Part shown: positions 1 through 8,052 of the stretch, one piece after another
Position numbering within the stretch: position 1 is the first letter of the stretch
How the letters are laid out: the number at the start of each line of letters is the position of its first letter
Assembly: GCA_902570945.1 (NCBI GenBank)
Contig: CACGAJ010000008.1
Span: 1 to 50,972, forward strand
Direction of reading: 5' to 3'
Source of the DNA: an uncultured Synechococcaceae cyanobacterium
GTDB taxonomy: Bacteria; Cyanobacteriota; Cyanobacteriia; PCC-6307; Cyanobiaceae
Length of the DNA stretch: 50,972 nt
Made by a program: the position numbers and the translations under genes
The notes under the pieces: model-generated
What the model was told of the DNA's origin: nothing
The model's database searches: none
Seen by the model: the letters and a program-made list of their open reading frames with translations, nothing else

Positions 1-1371
1 GATGCACCTAATACGCATATAGATCCTGTAGTTTGTGGGTTGCCAGGAACTCTTCCAGTTCTCAATGAGACTGTTCTTGAGTATGCTGTAAAAACTTCGT
101 TAGCATTAAATTTAAACGTTGCAGGACATTGTAAATTTGATAGAAAACAATATTTTTATCCTGATCTGCCTAAAAATTATCAAATTTCACAATTTGATGA
201 GCCACTAGCTGAAAATGGTTGGTTAGAGGTTGAAATAATTGAAAAGGACAAAGAACCTTATATCAAAAAAATTGGTATCGAAAGGCTACATATGGAAGAA
301 GATGCCGGAAAACTAGTCCATGCAGGAAGTGATAGATTAGCTGGCTCTAAGTATTCCTTAGTTGATTACAATCGTGCCGGAATAGCACTTTGTGAGATTG
401 TAAGTAAACCAGATATTAGATCAGGTAAAGAGGCATCTGAATATGCTTCAGAGATTAGAAGAACAGTTAGATATCTAGGGGTATCAGATGGAAATATGCA
501 AGAGGGTTCATTACGCTGTGATGTCAATATTTCAGTTAGAAAAGGACCTAATGCTCCTTTTGGTACCAAAGTGGAAATAAAAAATATGAATTCATTTTCT
601 GCAATTCAAAAGGCTTGTGATTATGAAATAGCTAGACAAATAGAAGTTTATGAAAATGGAGGAAAAATTTTCCAAGAAACAAGGTTATGGGATGAAGCTA
701 AGCAATTAACGAAAAGTATGAGATTAAAAGAAGGTAGCAGTGACTATAGATATTTTCCTGATCCTGACTTAGGTCCAATTGAAATATCAAAGGCCCAAAA
801 AGAAATATGGTTTAAAGAACTACCAGAATTACCCATAAAGAAAAGAAATAAATACGTAAGTCAATTTGGGTTGTCTGCATATGATGCAAGGGTAATTTCT
901 GATGAAATAAGCATGGCAAACTTTTTTGAAGAAACAGTAGCAAATGGTGCCGAGGCCAAACTAGCTTCAAATTGGGTAACAAGTGATATTGTGGGCTATT
1001 TAAAATCAAACAAACTAAGTTTTAGTGAATTAAAGCTTAGTCCTGAAAATCTTGCTGAAATGATCAACATGATTTCAAAAAATATAATTAGTGGAAAAAT
1101 TGCAAAAGAAATTTTACCTGAACTTATTCAAAAAAATATATCTCCGAAAAAATTAGTTGCAGAAAAAGGGTTGGCAATGATATCTGATTCTTCAAGTATT
1201 TTACCCATAATTGATGAACTTATAAATGAACATCCAAATGAAGTTCAATCATTTAAAAATGGCAAAACTAAGTTACTTGGTTTTTTTGTTGGTCAACTTA
1301 TGAAAAGAACAAAAGGTAAAGCTGACCCTAAACTTGCAAATAAACTTCTTATGGAAAAATTAAATACCTAA
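1..1371 (+). CDS. gatB: Asp-tRNA(Asn)/Glu-tRNA(Gln) amidotransferase subunit B, 5' end missing
   Basis: GatB binds misacylated Glu-tRNA(Gln) or Asp-tRNA(Asn) and, with GatA and GatC, converts it to the correct amide form in the cytoplasm. The frame is open from base 1, so the gene begins before the window; 456 codons are visible, and compared with the roughly 490-residue family only a few dozen N-terminal residues are missing. Visible family features are the CGLPGTLPVLN segment near the start, the RLHMEEDAGK and DYNRAGIALCEIVS segments, EIKNMNSF, SSDYRYFPDPDLGP, and the C-terminal helical tail ending in VGQLMKRTKGKADP. The gene ends three bases before the convergent coaE. An internal TTG at 40 is not a plausible start because it would remove conserved sequence. 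No frameshift is seen. Confidence 0.97.
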   Translation, partial: DAPNTHIDPVVCGLPGTLPVLNETVLEYAVKTSLALNLNVAGHCKFDRKQYFYPDLPKNYQISQFDEPLAENGWLEVEIIEKDKEPYIKKIGIERLHMEEDAGKLVHAGSDRLAGSKYSLVDYNRAGIALCEIVSKPDIRSGKEASEYASEIRRTVRYLGVSDGNMQEGSLRCDVNISVRKGPNAPFGTKVEIKNMNSFSAIQKACDYEIARQIEVYENGGKIFQETRLWDEAKQLTKSMRLKEGSSDYRYFPDPDLGPIEISKAQKEIWFKELPELPIKKRNKYVSQFGLSAYDARVISDEISMANFFEETVANGAEAKLASNWVTSDIVGYLKSNKLSFSELKLSPENLAEMINMISKNIISGKIAKEILPELIQKNISPKKLVAEKGLAMISDSSSILPIIDELINEHPNEVQSFKNGKTKLLGFFVGQLMKRTKGKADPKLANKLLMEKLNT

Positions 1372-1374
1372 AGC

Positions 1375-1992
1375 TTAAAGAAGCTCTTTTATCGTATTGA
1401 TCCATTTATTTTGGTCATCCGAATTCTCTAAAATAATATCTGAGAATTTTCTTTTTTCTTCAAAACTTAATTGTAAATTTATCAATTCATATGCTTCTTT
1501 TTCGCTAATTTTATCTCTTGTGATGAGTCTGTTTTTTTGTAGTTCTTTAGGACATTGAACTAACCATATTTCAGTGCAAATATCTTCAAATTTTGCTTCA
1601 AACAATAATGGAATAACTAATACTATAGTTTGATTATTTCTGTATTGACTGCATTCTTCTATCATTTTTTCTTTAATTAAGGGATGAAGTAGTTTTTCAA
1701 TCCATTCCTTGCTTGCTGAATGTTTAAAAATAATGTTTCTTAAAAGTTTTCTGTTTATTTCCCTTTCCGAATTGCTTTTATTATCAATAATTTTATTTCC
1801 GAAATAATCTAAAATTTTCTTATATCCATATGTATTTGGTTTTATTAATTCTCTCGAAAAATGATCTGCATCTAATATTGGTATGTTTTTATGTTTTCTA
1901 ATGTAATTAGTTATGGTTGTCTTCCCACTTGCAATACCACCTGTTAAACCAATCCTTCTTTGGTTTTTGTTTAATTTTTGAAGAATATCCAT
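1375..1992 (-). CDS. coaE: Dephospho-CoA kinase
   Basis: This enzyme phosphorylates the 3'-hydroxyl of dephospho-CoA, the last step of coenzyme A synthesis, in the cytoplasm. The 205-residue product has the P-loop GGIASGKT (residues 18-25), a DADHFSREL segment that fits the substrate-binding region, and LLFEAKFEDICTEIWLVQCP in the middle, all typical of CoaE. Length matches the family (about 200). The start is an ATG at 1992. It is transcribed toward gatB and diverges from argJ across a 76-bp gap that must hold both promoters. A second CoA-pathway gene, coaX, lies at 34386-35081. Confidence 0.95.
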   Translation of the reverse strand: MDILQKLNKNQRRIGLTGGIASGKTTITNYIRKHKNIPILDADHFSRELIKPNTYGYKKILDYFGNKIIDNKSNSEREINRKLLRNIIFKHSASKEWIEKLLHPLIKEKMIEECSQYRNNQTIVLVIPLLFEAKFEDICTEIWLVQCPKELQKNRLITRDKISEKEAYELINLQLSFEEKRKFSDIILENSDDQNKWINTIKELL

Positions 1993-2068
1993 ATAATTAA
2001 TAATAATCTAATTACTTAGTTTCTTTAGTATTAAAGAGTAGTTAGTATGAATTAAAATACCAAAAAGT

Positions 2069-3307
2069 TTGATCCAGTTAGATTCCAAGTGGTCGTTTGT
2101 TGATGACAGTAAGGTAACACCAAAGGGGTTTCTTTTTGCTGGGATATCTGCTGGTTTAAAAGCTTCTAATAAAAAAGATTTAGCACTAATACTAGCTCCA
2201 GAAGGAAGTATTTTTAGTGGAATGTTTACCCAATCAATAGTTCGAGCTTCTTGTGTGGATATTTGTGAGGAAAGGATTAAAACAACTTCAGGTTTTGTAA
2301 GAGCAATTTTAATTAATTCTGGTCAAGCAAATGCCTGTACAGGAAATCTTGGCATTCAACATTTTCAAATCGCTACAGGAAAGATTGCGGAACTTTTAGG
2401 AATAAAAGAAGAAGAAGTTTTAATGTGCTCAACTGGTGTAATTGGTGTTCCAATACAAATAAATGATTTAGTAAAAAATTTACCGAATTTAGTTAGTGAT
2501 TTAAAGGGTAATAATTTTGTAAATGCAGCAGAAGCAATTTTGACTACTGATTTGACTTTGAAAAAAGTGTCAATAGAGGCGATTATTCAAGGTAGAAAAA
2601 TAAATATAGCAGGATTTGCAAAAGGTTCAGGAATGATTTACCCAAAGATGGCTACAATGCTAGCTTTTTTAACCTGTGATGCGGGTATTCAAAAAGAAGA
2701 ATGGGATAAAATGATTGCTATTGCGGTTCAAAAATCTTTTAATGCAATATCAGTTGATGGAGAGACAAGCACAAATGATTCTTTTGTTGGAATAAATGCA
2801 GGAGATAAAATTGAAAAAAGGTTTTTTCCAATTATCCAACAAGGGATTGATATTGTATGTCAGAACTTGGCAAAAAATATTGCAAGGGATGGAGAGGGAG
2901 CAAATTGTTTATTAGAAGTTTTGGTTCAAGGAGCAAAAAATACAGATGATGCAATTATGCTCGCGAAATCTATTTGTAATTCTGCTTTGGTAAAAACTGC
3001 GATACATGGTTGTGATCCGAATTGGGGACGAATCATTTCTGCTGCAGGTAATTCTGGAGTTAAATTTAATTTAAATGACGTTGACTTGTATATAGGAAAC
3101 ACTCAGATTTTGGAAAACGGCAAGTTAAATAAATATGATCCACAAAAAGTCACAGACTATATTAAGTCCAGAATGAAAGGTAGATATTTAGTAGATGATA
3201 TTGTAAAAATTATGATTAATCTCAATTCTGGCGAATCGAAAGGAACAGCTTGGGGTTGCGATCTTTCTAAAAAATATGTTGAAATAAATAGCGAATATAC
3301 TACTTAA
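2069..3307 (+). CDS. argJ: Bifunctional ornithine acetyltransferase / N-acetylglutamate synthase
   Basis: ArgJ transfers the acetyl group from N-acetylornithine to glutamate in the cyclic arginine pathway; bifunctional forms also use acetyl-CoA. The 412-residue proenzyme cleaves itself before a threonine: the sequence has KMATMLAF, with the expected cleavage between Ala195 and Thr196, giving alpha and beta chains. The GSGMIYPKMAT block, DGETSTNDSF and the late HGCDPNWGRI block are diagnostic. The start is a TTG at 2069; an in-frame stop at 2048-2050 leaves no ATG or GTG upstream, so TTG is the best choice. The 3' end overlaps by 8 bp the end of the convergent small membrane gene. Confidence 0.95.
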   Translation: MIQLDSKWSFVDDSKVTPKGFLFAGISAGLKASNKKDLALILAPEGSIFSGMFTQSIVRASCVDICEERIKTTSGFVRAILINSGQANACTGNLGIQHFQIATGKIAELLGIKEEEVLMCSTGVIGVPIQINDLVKNLPNLVSDLKGNNFVNAAEAILTTDLTLKKVSIEAIIQGRKINIAGFAKGSGMIYPKMATMLAFLTCDAGIQKEEWDKMIAIAVQKSFNAISVDGETSTNDSFVGINAGDKIEKRFFPIIQQGIDIVCQNLAKNIARDGEGANCLLEVLVQGAKNTDDAIMLAKSICNSALVKTAIHGCDPNWGRIISAAGNSGVKFNLNDVDLYIGNTQILENGKLNKYDPQKVTDYIKSRMKGRYLVDDIVKIMINLNSGESKGTAWGCDLSKKYVEINSEYTT

Positions 3308-3542
3308 GTTTTAGTAAATCTAATGGTAGATATTCATTCATATAAAGAAACAGTATTGTTAATGTTCCAATTACAGAGCCTATAAAACCTCCAAAAAAAT
3401 TAACTAATAATCCAGATTGTCTAATTATTGCTTCTTCGTTTTTTTCTTCTTCAAAATTAGGAGAATCAACTACTTTTAAGCGCTGATTGGTTGTTGGTTG
3501 CTTAAGTTGTTGGTGTCGGATGAGGGCTTCGAAATCAGGCAT
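3300..3542 (-). CDS. Small membrane protein of unknown function, 5' end inside the parA-like gene
   Basis: I do not recognise the family. From an ATG at 3542 the product is 80 residues (MPDFEALIRHQQ...). A charged N-terminal half is followed by one or two hydrophobic stretches (LLVNFFGGFIGSVIGTLTILFLY), suggesting a membrane anchor with a cytoplasmic head. The start lies 67 bp inside the ParA-like gene in another frame of the same strand, and the DNA there is visibly richer in G and C than its surroundings, as expected if both frames are constrained. An ATG-less extension to 3566 is possible but less likely. Its 3' end overlaps argJ by 8 bp. The layout suggests translational coupling to the ParA-like gene; function is not inferable. 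Confidence 0.6.
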   Translation of the reverse strand: MPDFEALIRHQQLKQPTTNQRLKVVDSPNFEEEKNEEAIIRQSGLLVNFFGGFIGSVIGTLTILFLYMNEYLPLDLLKLK

Positions 3543-4147
3543 GGAATTTGTGAGGCAATTGAACAATAAGCAGACCAGCCCGTCATTCGACGAGGATCTG
3601 ATCTACCTAAATCGTCTACAGCTTCAAATACAGCATTGCCCGAGGCTTCTGCTTTATCAAATGCTGAAAGTAAGGGTATAAATTTATCAAAAACATATAA
3701 ACCAAAATTTTCTAGAGCTGCTTTGGCTTGTTGCGCTGCTTTTTGCTGTCTAAAATCAACTTTTACTATTACTACAGCATGGTTAACTTTTAAGTTACTT
3801 AATAAATTAGCTAGTTCAACAGTTAATTCTACTGATCTTGCTTTTGCAGTTGTAGGTAAGATAACTAAATCTGAACCATACGCTAAGTGTTTAAGTTCTT
3901 CTTGATCACTGCTAGCCTGTCCATCAGTTATTACAATTTCTGATGATCTTGATGCTTTAGCAGCTGAACTGACGGGGAAAACTGGAAATGGAAGATTGCC
4001 TCTTGATGCGTATGCTAAAGCAGATCTATTCTTGTCAGCATCGACTATGCAAACTTTTTTACCTTCAGAATGCCAAACACTAGCAAGGTGAATACTTGTA
4101 CAGGTCTTGGCCACCCCCCCTTTTTGTCCGCAAACGGTAATGAACAA
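3476..4147 (-). CDS. ParA/MinD-family ATPase
   Basis: The product is a 223-residue P-loop ATPase of the ParA/MinD/CobQ group, which move or position cargo such as DNA or protein complexes. The deviant Walker A sequence CGQKGGVAKTCTS (two lysines, residues 9 and 14) opens the protein, followed by the VCIVDADKNRSAL block and the Walker B region DLVILPTTAKARSVEL. No ParB or parS-like gene is next to it, so it may be an orphan positioning ATPase rather than a chromosome partition pair. The start is TTG at 4147; no ATG fits better because the P-loop begins at residue 7. The last 67 bp overlap the small membrane gene, hinting that the two proteins are made together. Confidence 0.88.
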   Translation of the reverse strand: MFITVCGQKGGVAKTCTSIHLASVWHSEGKKVCIVDADKNRSALAYASRGNLPFPVFPVSSAAKASRSSEIVITDGQASSDQEELKHLAYGSDLVILPTTAKARSVELTVELANLLSNLKVNHAVVIVKVDFRQQKAAQQAKAALENFGLYVFDKFIPLLSAFDKAEASGNAVFEAVDDLGRSDPRRMTGWSAYCSIASQIPCLISKPSSDTNNLSNQQPISA

Positions 4148-4298
4148 TTTTTTATTTTTATTTCTCTTACTTTGGAGAATAATTTCTTAATGTCAAGAGG
4201 AATTGGATTTTTAATGTTTTAAAACTTATTTTTTGAAATATTTAAAAGAAGTTAATATTTTTAGATAACCTTATAAAGGTCCTTATTTAAATTGGCTA

Positions 4299-5261
4299 GT
4301 GAAGAAAAGAATTGGATTAGGTACGTGGTCTTGGGGGAATAAGCTTTTCTGGAATTACCAATCTACAAATGACGATGATTTACGTGATACATATAATGAA
4401 GCGTTACGAAGAGGTTTCGATCTAATTGATACTGCAGATTCATACGGTACTGGGAATCTTCAGGGTAGAAGTGAATTGTTGATAGGAAAATTTTTACTAA
4501 ATACTCCTTCAGCAAAGAAAAAAAGAATTCAAGTAGCAACCAAACTTGCACCTTATCCCTGGAGAATAGGTAATAAAGGTTTTAATAAACCTTTTTTGAA
4601 AAGTTTAGAAAGACTTAATAACAAATTAGATATAGTGCAATTACATTGGTCAACTGCAAAATACAATCCTTGGCAGGAATTAGGGCTGTTGAATAATCTT
4701 TGCGATTTAAAAGATGAAGGGTTTGATTTTCAAATAGGCTTATCAAATATAGGCCCTAAAAGATTGATGAAATTAATTAATTTCTTAGCAAAAAGAGATC
4801 AGAGCCTAAAGAGTGTTCAAATACAGTTTTCTTTGCTTGCTCCCGATTTAGGAAAACAATATCAGGTAAAAAAAATTTGCAACGAAAATAATATTGATTT
4901 CTTTGCTTATAGTCCTTTGTCCTTTGGAATACTTTGTATAGATCCAGATAAAGAACAAAATAAAGAAAAAAGTTTTATTCGCAATGCATTATTTGAAAAC
5001 TATAAAAAACCAACATATGAATTGCGGAGGTGTTTAAAAAGAATTGCAAATCAAAGATCAGTTTCCCAAGCCCAAGTAGCAATTAATTGGTGCTGTTATC
5101 AAGGAGCTATTCCGCTCGTAGGAATGCGAAAAAAATCTCAAGTTATAGATGTATCGAATGTATTCAAGTGGAATTTAAATAAAAGTGAATTTAAAGTACT
5201 TCAGGAATTTTCAAAAAAATGTTTAAAAAAAATGCCTAAAAATCCTTTTTCAAGCATTTAA
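4299..5261 (+). CDS. Aldo/keto reductase
   Basis: This is a 320-residue NADPH-dependent oxidoreductase of the aldo/keto reductase superfamily, a cytosolic TIM barrel that reduces carbonyls or oxidises alcohols. The catalytic tetrad is visible as Asp44 (GFDLIDTAD), Tyr49, Lys82 (ATKLAP) and His116 (IVQLHW). The later blocks IGLSNIGP, YSPLSFGIL and the VAINWCCYQGAIPLVGMR cofactor region fit the family. The start is GTG at 4299, giving MKKRIGLGTWSWG. It diverges from the ParA-like gene with a 151-bp gap. The substrate cannot be deduced from the sequence. Confidence 0.93.
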   Translation: MKKRIGLGTWSWGNKLFWNYQSTNDDDLRDTYNEALRRGFDLIDTADSYGTGNLQGRSELLIGKFLLNTPSAKKKRIQVATKLAPYPWRIGNKGFNKPFLKSLERLNNKLDIVQLHWSTAKYNPWQELGLLNNLCDLKDEGFDFQIGLSNIGPKRLMKLINFLAKRDQSLKSVQIQFSLLAPDLGKQYQVKKICNENNIDFFAYSPLSFGILCIDPDKEQNKEKSFIRNALFENYKKPTYELRRCLKRIANQRSVSQAQVAINWCCYQGAIPLVGMRKKSQVIDVSNVFKWNLNKSEFKVLQEFSKKCLKKMPKNPFSSI

Positions 5262-5269
5262 TTAAATTT

Positions 5270-5407
5270 TTAACTAGATATTTTCTTATTTTTTTTTATT
5301 TGACAACCAATATTCCATAGTTCATTGGGAAATTTTTCGCCAGTGAATCTAATAACTTTTGGTTTGAGATTTATTATCAAGTCATTCAGTTTTTTATTAG
5401 ATTCCAT
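5270..5407 (-). CDS. Hypothetical 45-aa basic protein
   Basis: An uninterrupted 46-codon frame with an ATG at 5407 encodes a small basic protein (begins MESNKKLNDLIINL, contains RFTGEKFPNELWNIGCQ, ends with a lysine-rich tail). I do not recognise it. In favour: it has mixed, non-repetitive composition with W, C and G residues instead of the lysine/asparagine-rich sequence that random AT-rich frames give, and it fills an otherwise empty stretch downstream of ssrA on the same strand. Against: it is short and no ribosome-binding site stands out. Confidence 0.45.
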   Translation of the reverse strand: MESNKKLNDLIINLKPKVIRFTGEKFPNELWNIGCQIKKNKKISS

Positions 5408-5570
5408 TTTGCAAGATTCGATTTTTTAATAAGATAAATTAATTTAAAACTTATCTTCTCAGTATTTATACTTATAAAATTAAAAAAATTCTTTTTAATA
5501 CAAGCATTTGCAGCAATATTTACACACTAATCAATTATCTATTACAACTTCTTAATTATTTAAATAAAGT

Positions 5571-5588
5571 GGAGTCCTTCCAGACTCC
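5571..5588 (-). terminator. Probable 3' hairpin/terminator of ssrA
   Basis: On the minus strand GGAGTC-TGGAAG-GACTCC forms a perfect 6-bp stem with a 6-nt loop, followed by ACTTTATTT. It may be a rho-independent terminator or a structural helix at the 3' end of the coding RNA piece; the sequence alone does not decide. Confidence 0.5.
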
Positions 5589-5636
5589 TCGTATCATTTG
5601 GTTGATAAGGCTGATATAACCCCATCTCCTTTAGGA

Positions 5637-5687
5637 TCAAGCAGCAACTGGTGCTGTTTGACGGGAGAAACTAACGATTTTGTTAGC
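5637..5687 (-). other. tmRNA tag-peptide reading frame
   Basis: The resume frame starts at GCT (5685-5687) and encodes ANKIVSFSRQTAPVAA followed by TGA (5637-5639). The hydrophobic Ala-Pro-Val-Ala-Ala end is the type of C-terminus recognised by ClpXP-like proteases. This tag sequence is the one I know from Prochlorococcus and supports the taxonomic call. Confidence 0.93.
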
Positions 5688-5888
5688 ATTTGTGTTTTTG
5701 CTCTAACCGAGCCGGCTTCAGTCACCTTCCTTATGCCCCGTCGAAACCATTACAACCCCAAATAGTGGAGTTGAGCGGAATCGAACCGCTGTCCGAAACA
5801 TCGGTTGAGATCACCTAGTCCAATTGGACATTTATATTCTGACAGGCAAAATGGTTATTGAATAGTTTTTTACTAAGTTTTATAGTAT

Positions 5889-7013
5889 ATGAATGTAGTG
5901 GCATCATCTCCAGAGGGACTAGAGAAATCTTTAGCAGAAGAAATTTCAAATTTAGGCGGCTTTAATATTAATACTTATAAAAGATTTATTAATTTTGAAT
6001 GTGATTTTGAAACGTTTTATAGAGTTCATTTCTATTCCCGATTAGCTTTTCGTTTTTATAGAGAAATTGCAAGTTTTAATTGCTATGACAAGCAATCTTT
6101 ATATGCGGGGGTTAGAGATTCATTTGATTGGTTAAATTGGTTGCACTTTGATAAAACGTTTAATGTTCAAGTAACTGGGAGAACATCTTCTTTAAGTCAT
6201 ACTCATTTCACAGCTCTTGAAGTAAAAAATTCTATAACTGATTTGCAACAGGCAGTTTGGAATAAAAGATCAAATATTTCTCTAGATAATCCTGATTTTA
6301 TAATTCATCTGCATTTAAATAATAATAAAGCAATTCTTAGTCTTCAAAGCAGCGTAGAAAGCTTACACAAAAGAGGCTATAGACCTGCAATTGGAAATGC
6401 TCCATTAAAAGAAAATTTAGCTTCTGGATTGATAAATATGACTCAATGGAATGGCAAAGTTCCATTAATAGATTTTATGTGTGGCTCGGGTACATTTTTA
6501 ATTGAGGCAGTCAACCAATTCCTTGGAGTTCCCATAAATATTGATCAAGTATATCTTTTTGAGAATTGGTTGGACTTTAGGAAAGATATTTATCTTGATG
6601 AAAAAAATAAGGCAAAAAATAAAATTATAAATTTTGAAAAATTACCAACAATAATAGGGTGTGAAATTAATAAAAAGGTTTTTGAGCAAGCGAATTTAAA
6701 CATATCATTAGCTGGACTCGAAAATTATATTGAGCTTATAAATAATAATTTTTTAGCACTCCAATTAAGTTGTACACCTGGGATAATTATATGTAATCCT
6801 CCATACGGCAAAAAATTAGGCGATGAAAATGAATTGATTTGTTTGTATGAACAAATGGGAATCTTCCTAAAGAATAATTTTTCAGGTTGGGAATTTTGGC
6901 TACTAAGTGGAAATCCAAAGCTAACTAAATATTTGAAAATGAAATCTTCATTGAAAATTCCAGTTAGTAATGGGGGTATTAATTGCAGATGGATAAAGTA
7001 TTTTATAAGGTAA
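5889..7013 (+). CDS. THUMP-domain RNA guanine-N2 methyltransferase (RlmL/UPF0020 family)
   Basis: The 374-residue protein resembles the N-terminal methyltransferase part of RlmL/YcbY, which modifies a guanine in 23S rRNA. Residues about 50-155 form the THUMP RNA-binding region, ending in LSLQSSVESLHKRGYR; the SAM-binding motif is DFMCGSGTFLIEA (about 195-207) and the catalytic NPPYGK lies at 303-308. The length fits the single-activity form, without the RlmK half. The ATG at 5889 lies almost on a TATAGT box (5881-5886), so the mRNA may have a very short leader. It diverges from ssrA. The exact target nucleotide is inferred from family only. Confidence 0.92.
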   Translation: MNVVASSPEGLEKSLAEEISNLGGFNINTYKRFINFECDFETFYRVHFYSRLAFRFYREIASFNCYDKQSLYAGVRDSFDWLNWLHFDKTFNVQVTGRTSSLSHTHFTALEVKNSITDLQQAVWNKRSNISLDNPDFIIHLHLNNNKAILSLQSSVESLHKRGYRPAIGNAPLKENLASGLINMTQWNGKVPLIDFMCGSGTFLIEAVNQFLGVPINIDQVYLFENWLDFRKDIYLDEKNKAKNKIINFEKLPTIIGCEINKKVFEQANLNISLAGLENYIELINNNFLALQLSCTPGIIICNPPYGKKLGDENELICLYEQMGIFLKNNFSGWEFWLLSGNPKLTKYLKMKSSLKIPVSNGGINCRWIKYFIR

Positions 7014-7014
7014 T

Positions 7015-7416
7015 TTATTTTTTGCCTAAAACGGCTTTTGTGGTCTTTCCCAAACCCTCTAATGTTTGAGGAAGATATGGTCCTTTGGATAATTTTCCAC
7101 CAAGCTTCAAACTTAAGCCTGCAAGAAGTAAATCGATAAATATTATGAGAAATAAATTATATTCAATATTCCAGTTATTGTATTTTGATAGAAAAAGATA
7201 AAAAATGATATGGATGCAAATTAGTACTAATAATAATAATGTGCCTCCTATTGCTAAAAATATTCCACCGCTAATTAATCTTCTCTTTTCTCTATCTACT
7301 TCTTGAAGAGCTATTTTTACATGTAAATCCATCACTGAACTTGCGATAGCTGAAATTCTTGAAGCGGTATTAGCAAAGTTTTTATTTTTAGGTTTTTCCA
7401 TATTATTTTCTGCCAT
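7015..7416 (-). CDS. Two-helix membrane protein, holin-X (Phage_holin_3_6-like) family
   Basis: The 133-residue protein has a soluble N-terminus (SRISAIASSVMDLHVKIALQEVDREKRR), two adjacent long hydrophobic helices (about 50-75 and 84-103) and a Lys-rich tail. This fits the bacterial family named after putative holins, but no phage genes are near, and the cellular family is generally found beside DUF883/ElaB-like proteins, as here. The ATG at 7416 overlaps the upstream gene by 14 bp; an internal ATG at 7401 would begin just after that gene's stop. It ends two bases from the convergent methyltransferase gene. Function is unknown; a role in membrane or envelope stress is inference. Confidence 0.75.
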   Translation of the reverse strand: MAENNMEKPKNKNFANTASRISAIASSVMDLHVKIALQEVDREKRRLISGGIFLAIGGTLLLLVLICIHIIFYLFLSKYNNWNIEYNLFLIIFIDLLLAGLSLKLGGKLSKGPYLPQTLEGLGKTTKAVLGKK

Positions 7417-7864
7417 TGTTCAGGAGAGTTCCTATTAGTAAACCAATACCGGCTGCAATAGCAATTGATAATATTGGTTTTTTTCTGATAGGACTTTCTA
7501 TTTTTGGTCTAAGAGTATTGTTAAGTTCTTCTAATAACTCTTCTAATTGAGTTTCGATAGGTTCAATTTTTTCTGATATCTCCCAATTGTTTTCTCGGAT
7601 TGAATCAATAATTTCGAATAGTTGGCGTTTTATTCCATTTGCTGAGGTCCCACTATGGCTAGCTATTACTTCAACCAGATCATCAATACTTCCTTTTGTG
7701 GCTTCAAGAGTTTGTTGTGCGATGGTAGGCCATTTCTCTTTTATTAAAGGTATTAAACTATCAATTTTTTCAAGCAACCATTTCTCTGAGATAACTTCTT
7801 GTTCAAGAAGTTCAGGGTTATCTTCTTTTTCTTCTACTTCTTTGGGAGGATGGTAAGTCTCCAT
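7403..7864 (-). CDS. DUF883/ElaB-like amphipathic membrane-anchored protein
   Basis: The 153-residue product has an acidic N-terminus, a long helical middle region with heptad-like EIIDSIRENNWEISEKIEPIETQLEELLEELN, then a basic patch (PIRKKP) and one glycine-rich C-terminal helix (ILSIAIAAGIGLLIGTLL). That order of coiled region plus GxxxG-bearing tail anchor resembles the DUF883/ElaB/YqjD group. It begins at an ATG (7864) and overlaps the downstream two-helix membrane gene by 14 bp, so the two are very likely one transcript. I make no specific functional claim. Confidence 0.7.
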   Translation of the reverse strand: METYHPPKEVEEKEDNPELLEQEVISEKWLLEKIDSLIPLIKEKWPTIAQQTLEATKGSIDDLVEVIASHSGTSANGIKRQLFEIIDSIRENNWEISEKIEPIETQLEELLEELNNTLRPKIESPIRKKPILSIAIAAGIGLLIGTLLNNGRK

Positions 7865-8052
7865 TATTTAAAATTATTTATTTTAAGATTAGACCCTATT
7901 TTCTTAATTTGTAACCCTTATCTAAAAATTTGTGCGATTTATATAAAATAAAAACATATAAAAGTTTATTTACATTTTATTTATCTGCTCTGTTCTGCAA
8001 GAAGGTTTTGTTAAGCTATTACTGAATTTATTAAAGGACTTTAAATTTCATC

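Larger units (their letters stand above)
5571..5830 (-). ncRNA. ssrA: Two-piece (permuted) tmRNA
   Basis: tmRNA rescues stalled ribosomes and tags the unfinished protein for degradation. Reading the minus strand, the 3' acceptor part comes first: a T arm with GGTTCGATTCC and an acceptor strand CAACTCC ending in CCA at 5766. Six bases later (5760-5765) begins the 5' coding part, GGGGTTGTAATGGTTTCGACGG, from 5759. GGGGUUG pairs with CAACUCC across the permutation, so the gene is circularly permuted and the RNA must be processed into two pieces, as known for this cyanobacterial group. The tag frame lies at 5637-5687. The outer ends are estimates: a 12-nt perfect palindrome (5818-5829) sits near the 5' end and a hairpin (5571-5588) at the 3' end. 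Confidence 0.95.

Noticed and set aside
3487-3905. Plus-strand frames within the ParA-like gene
   Set aside because: They are antisense to a gene with clear ATPase motifs and have no family features.
7015-7416. Prophage, because of holin-family similarity
   Set aside because: No phage structural, integrase or lysis genes occur anywhere in the window, and the family is widespread in cellular genomes.
7587-7856. Plus-strand frame opposite the DUF883-like gene
   Set aside because: Shadow of a better supported minus-strand gene.
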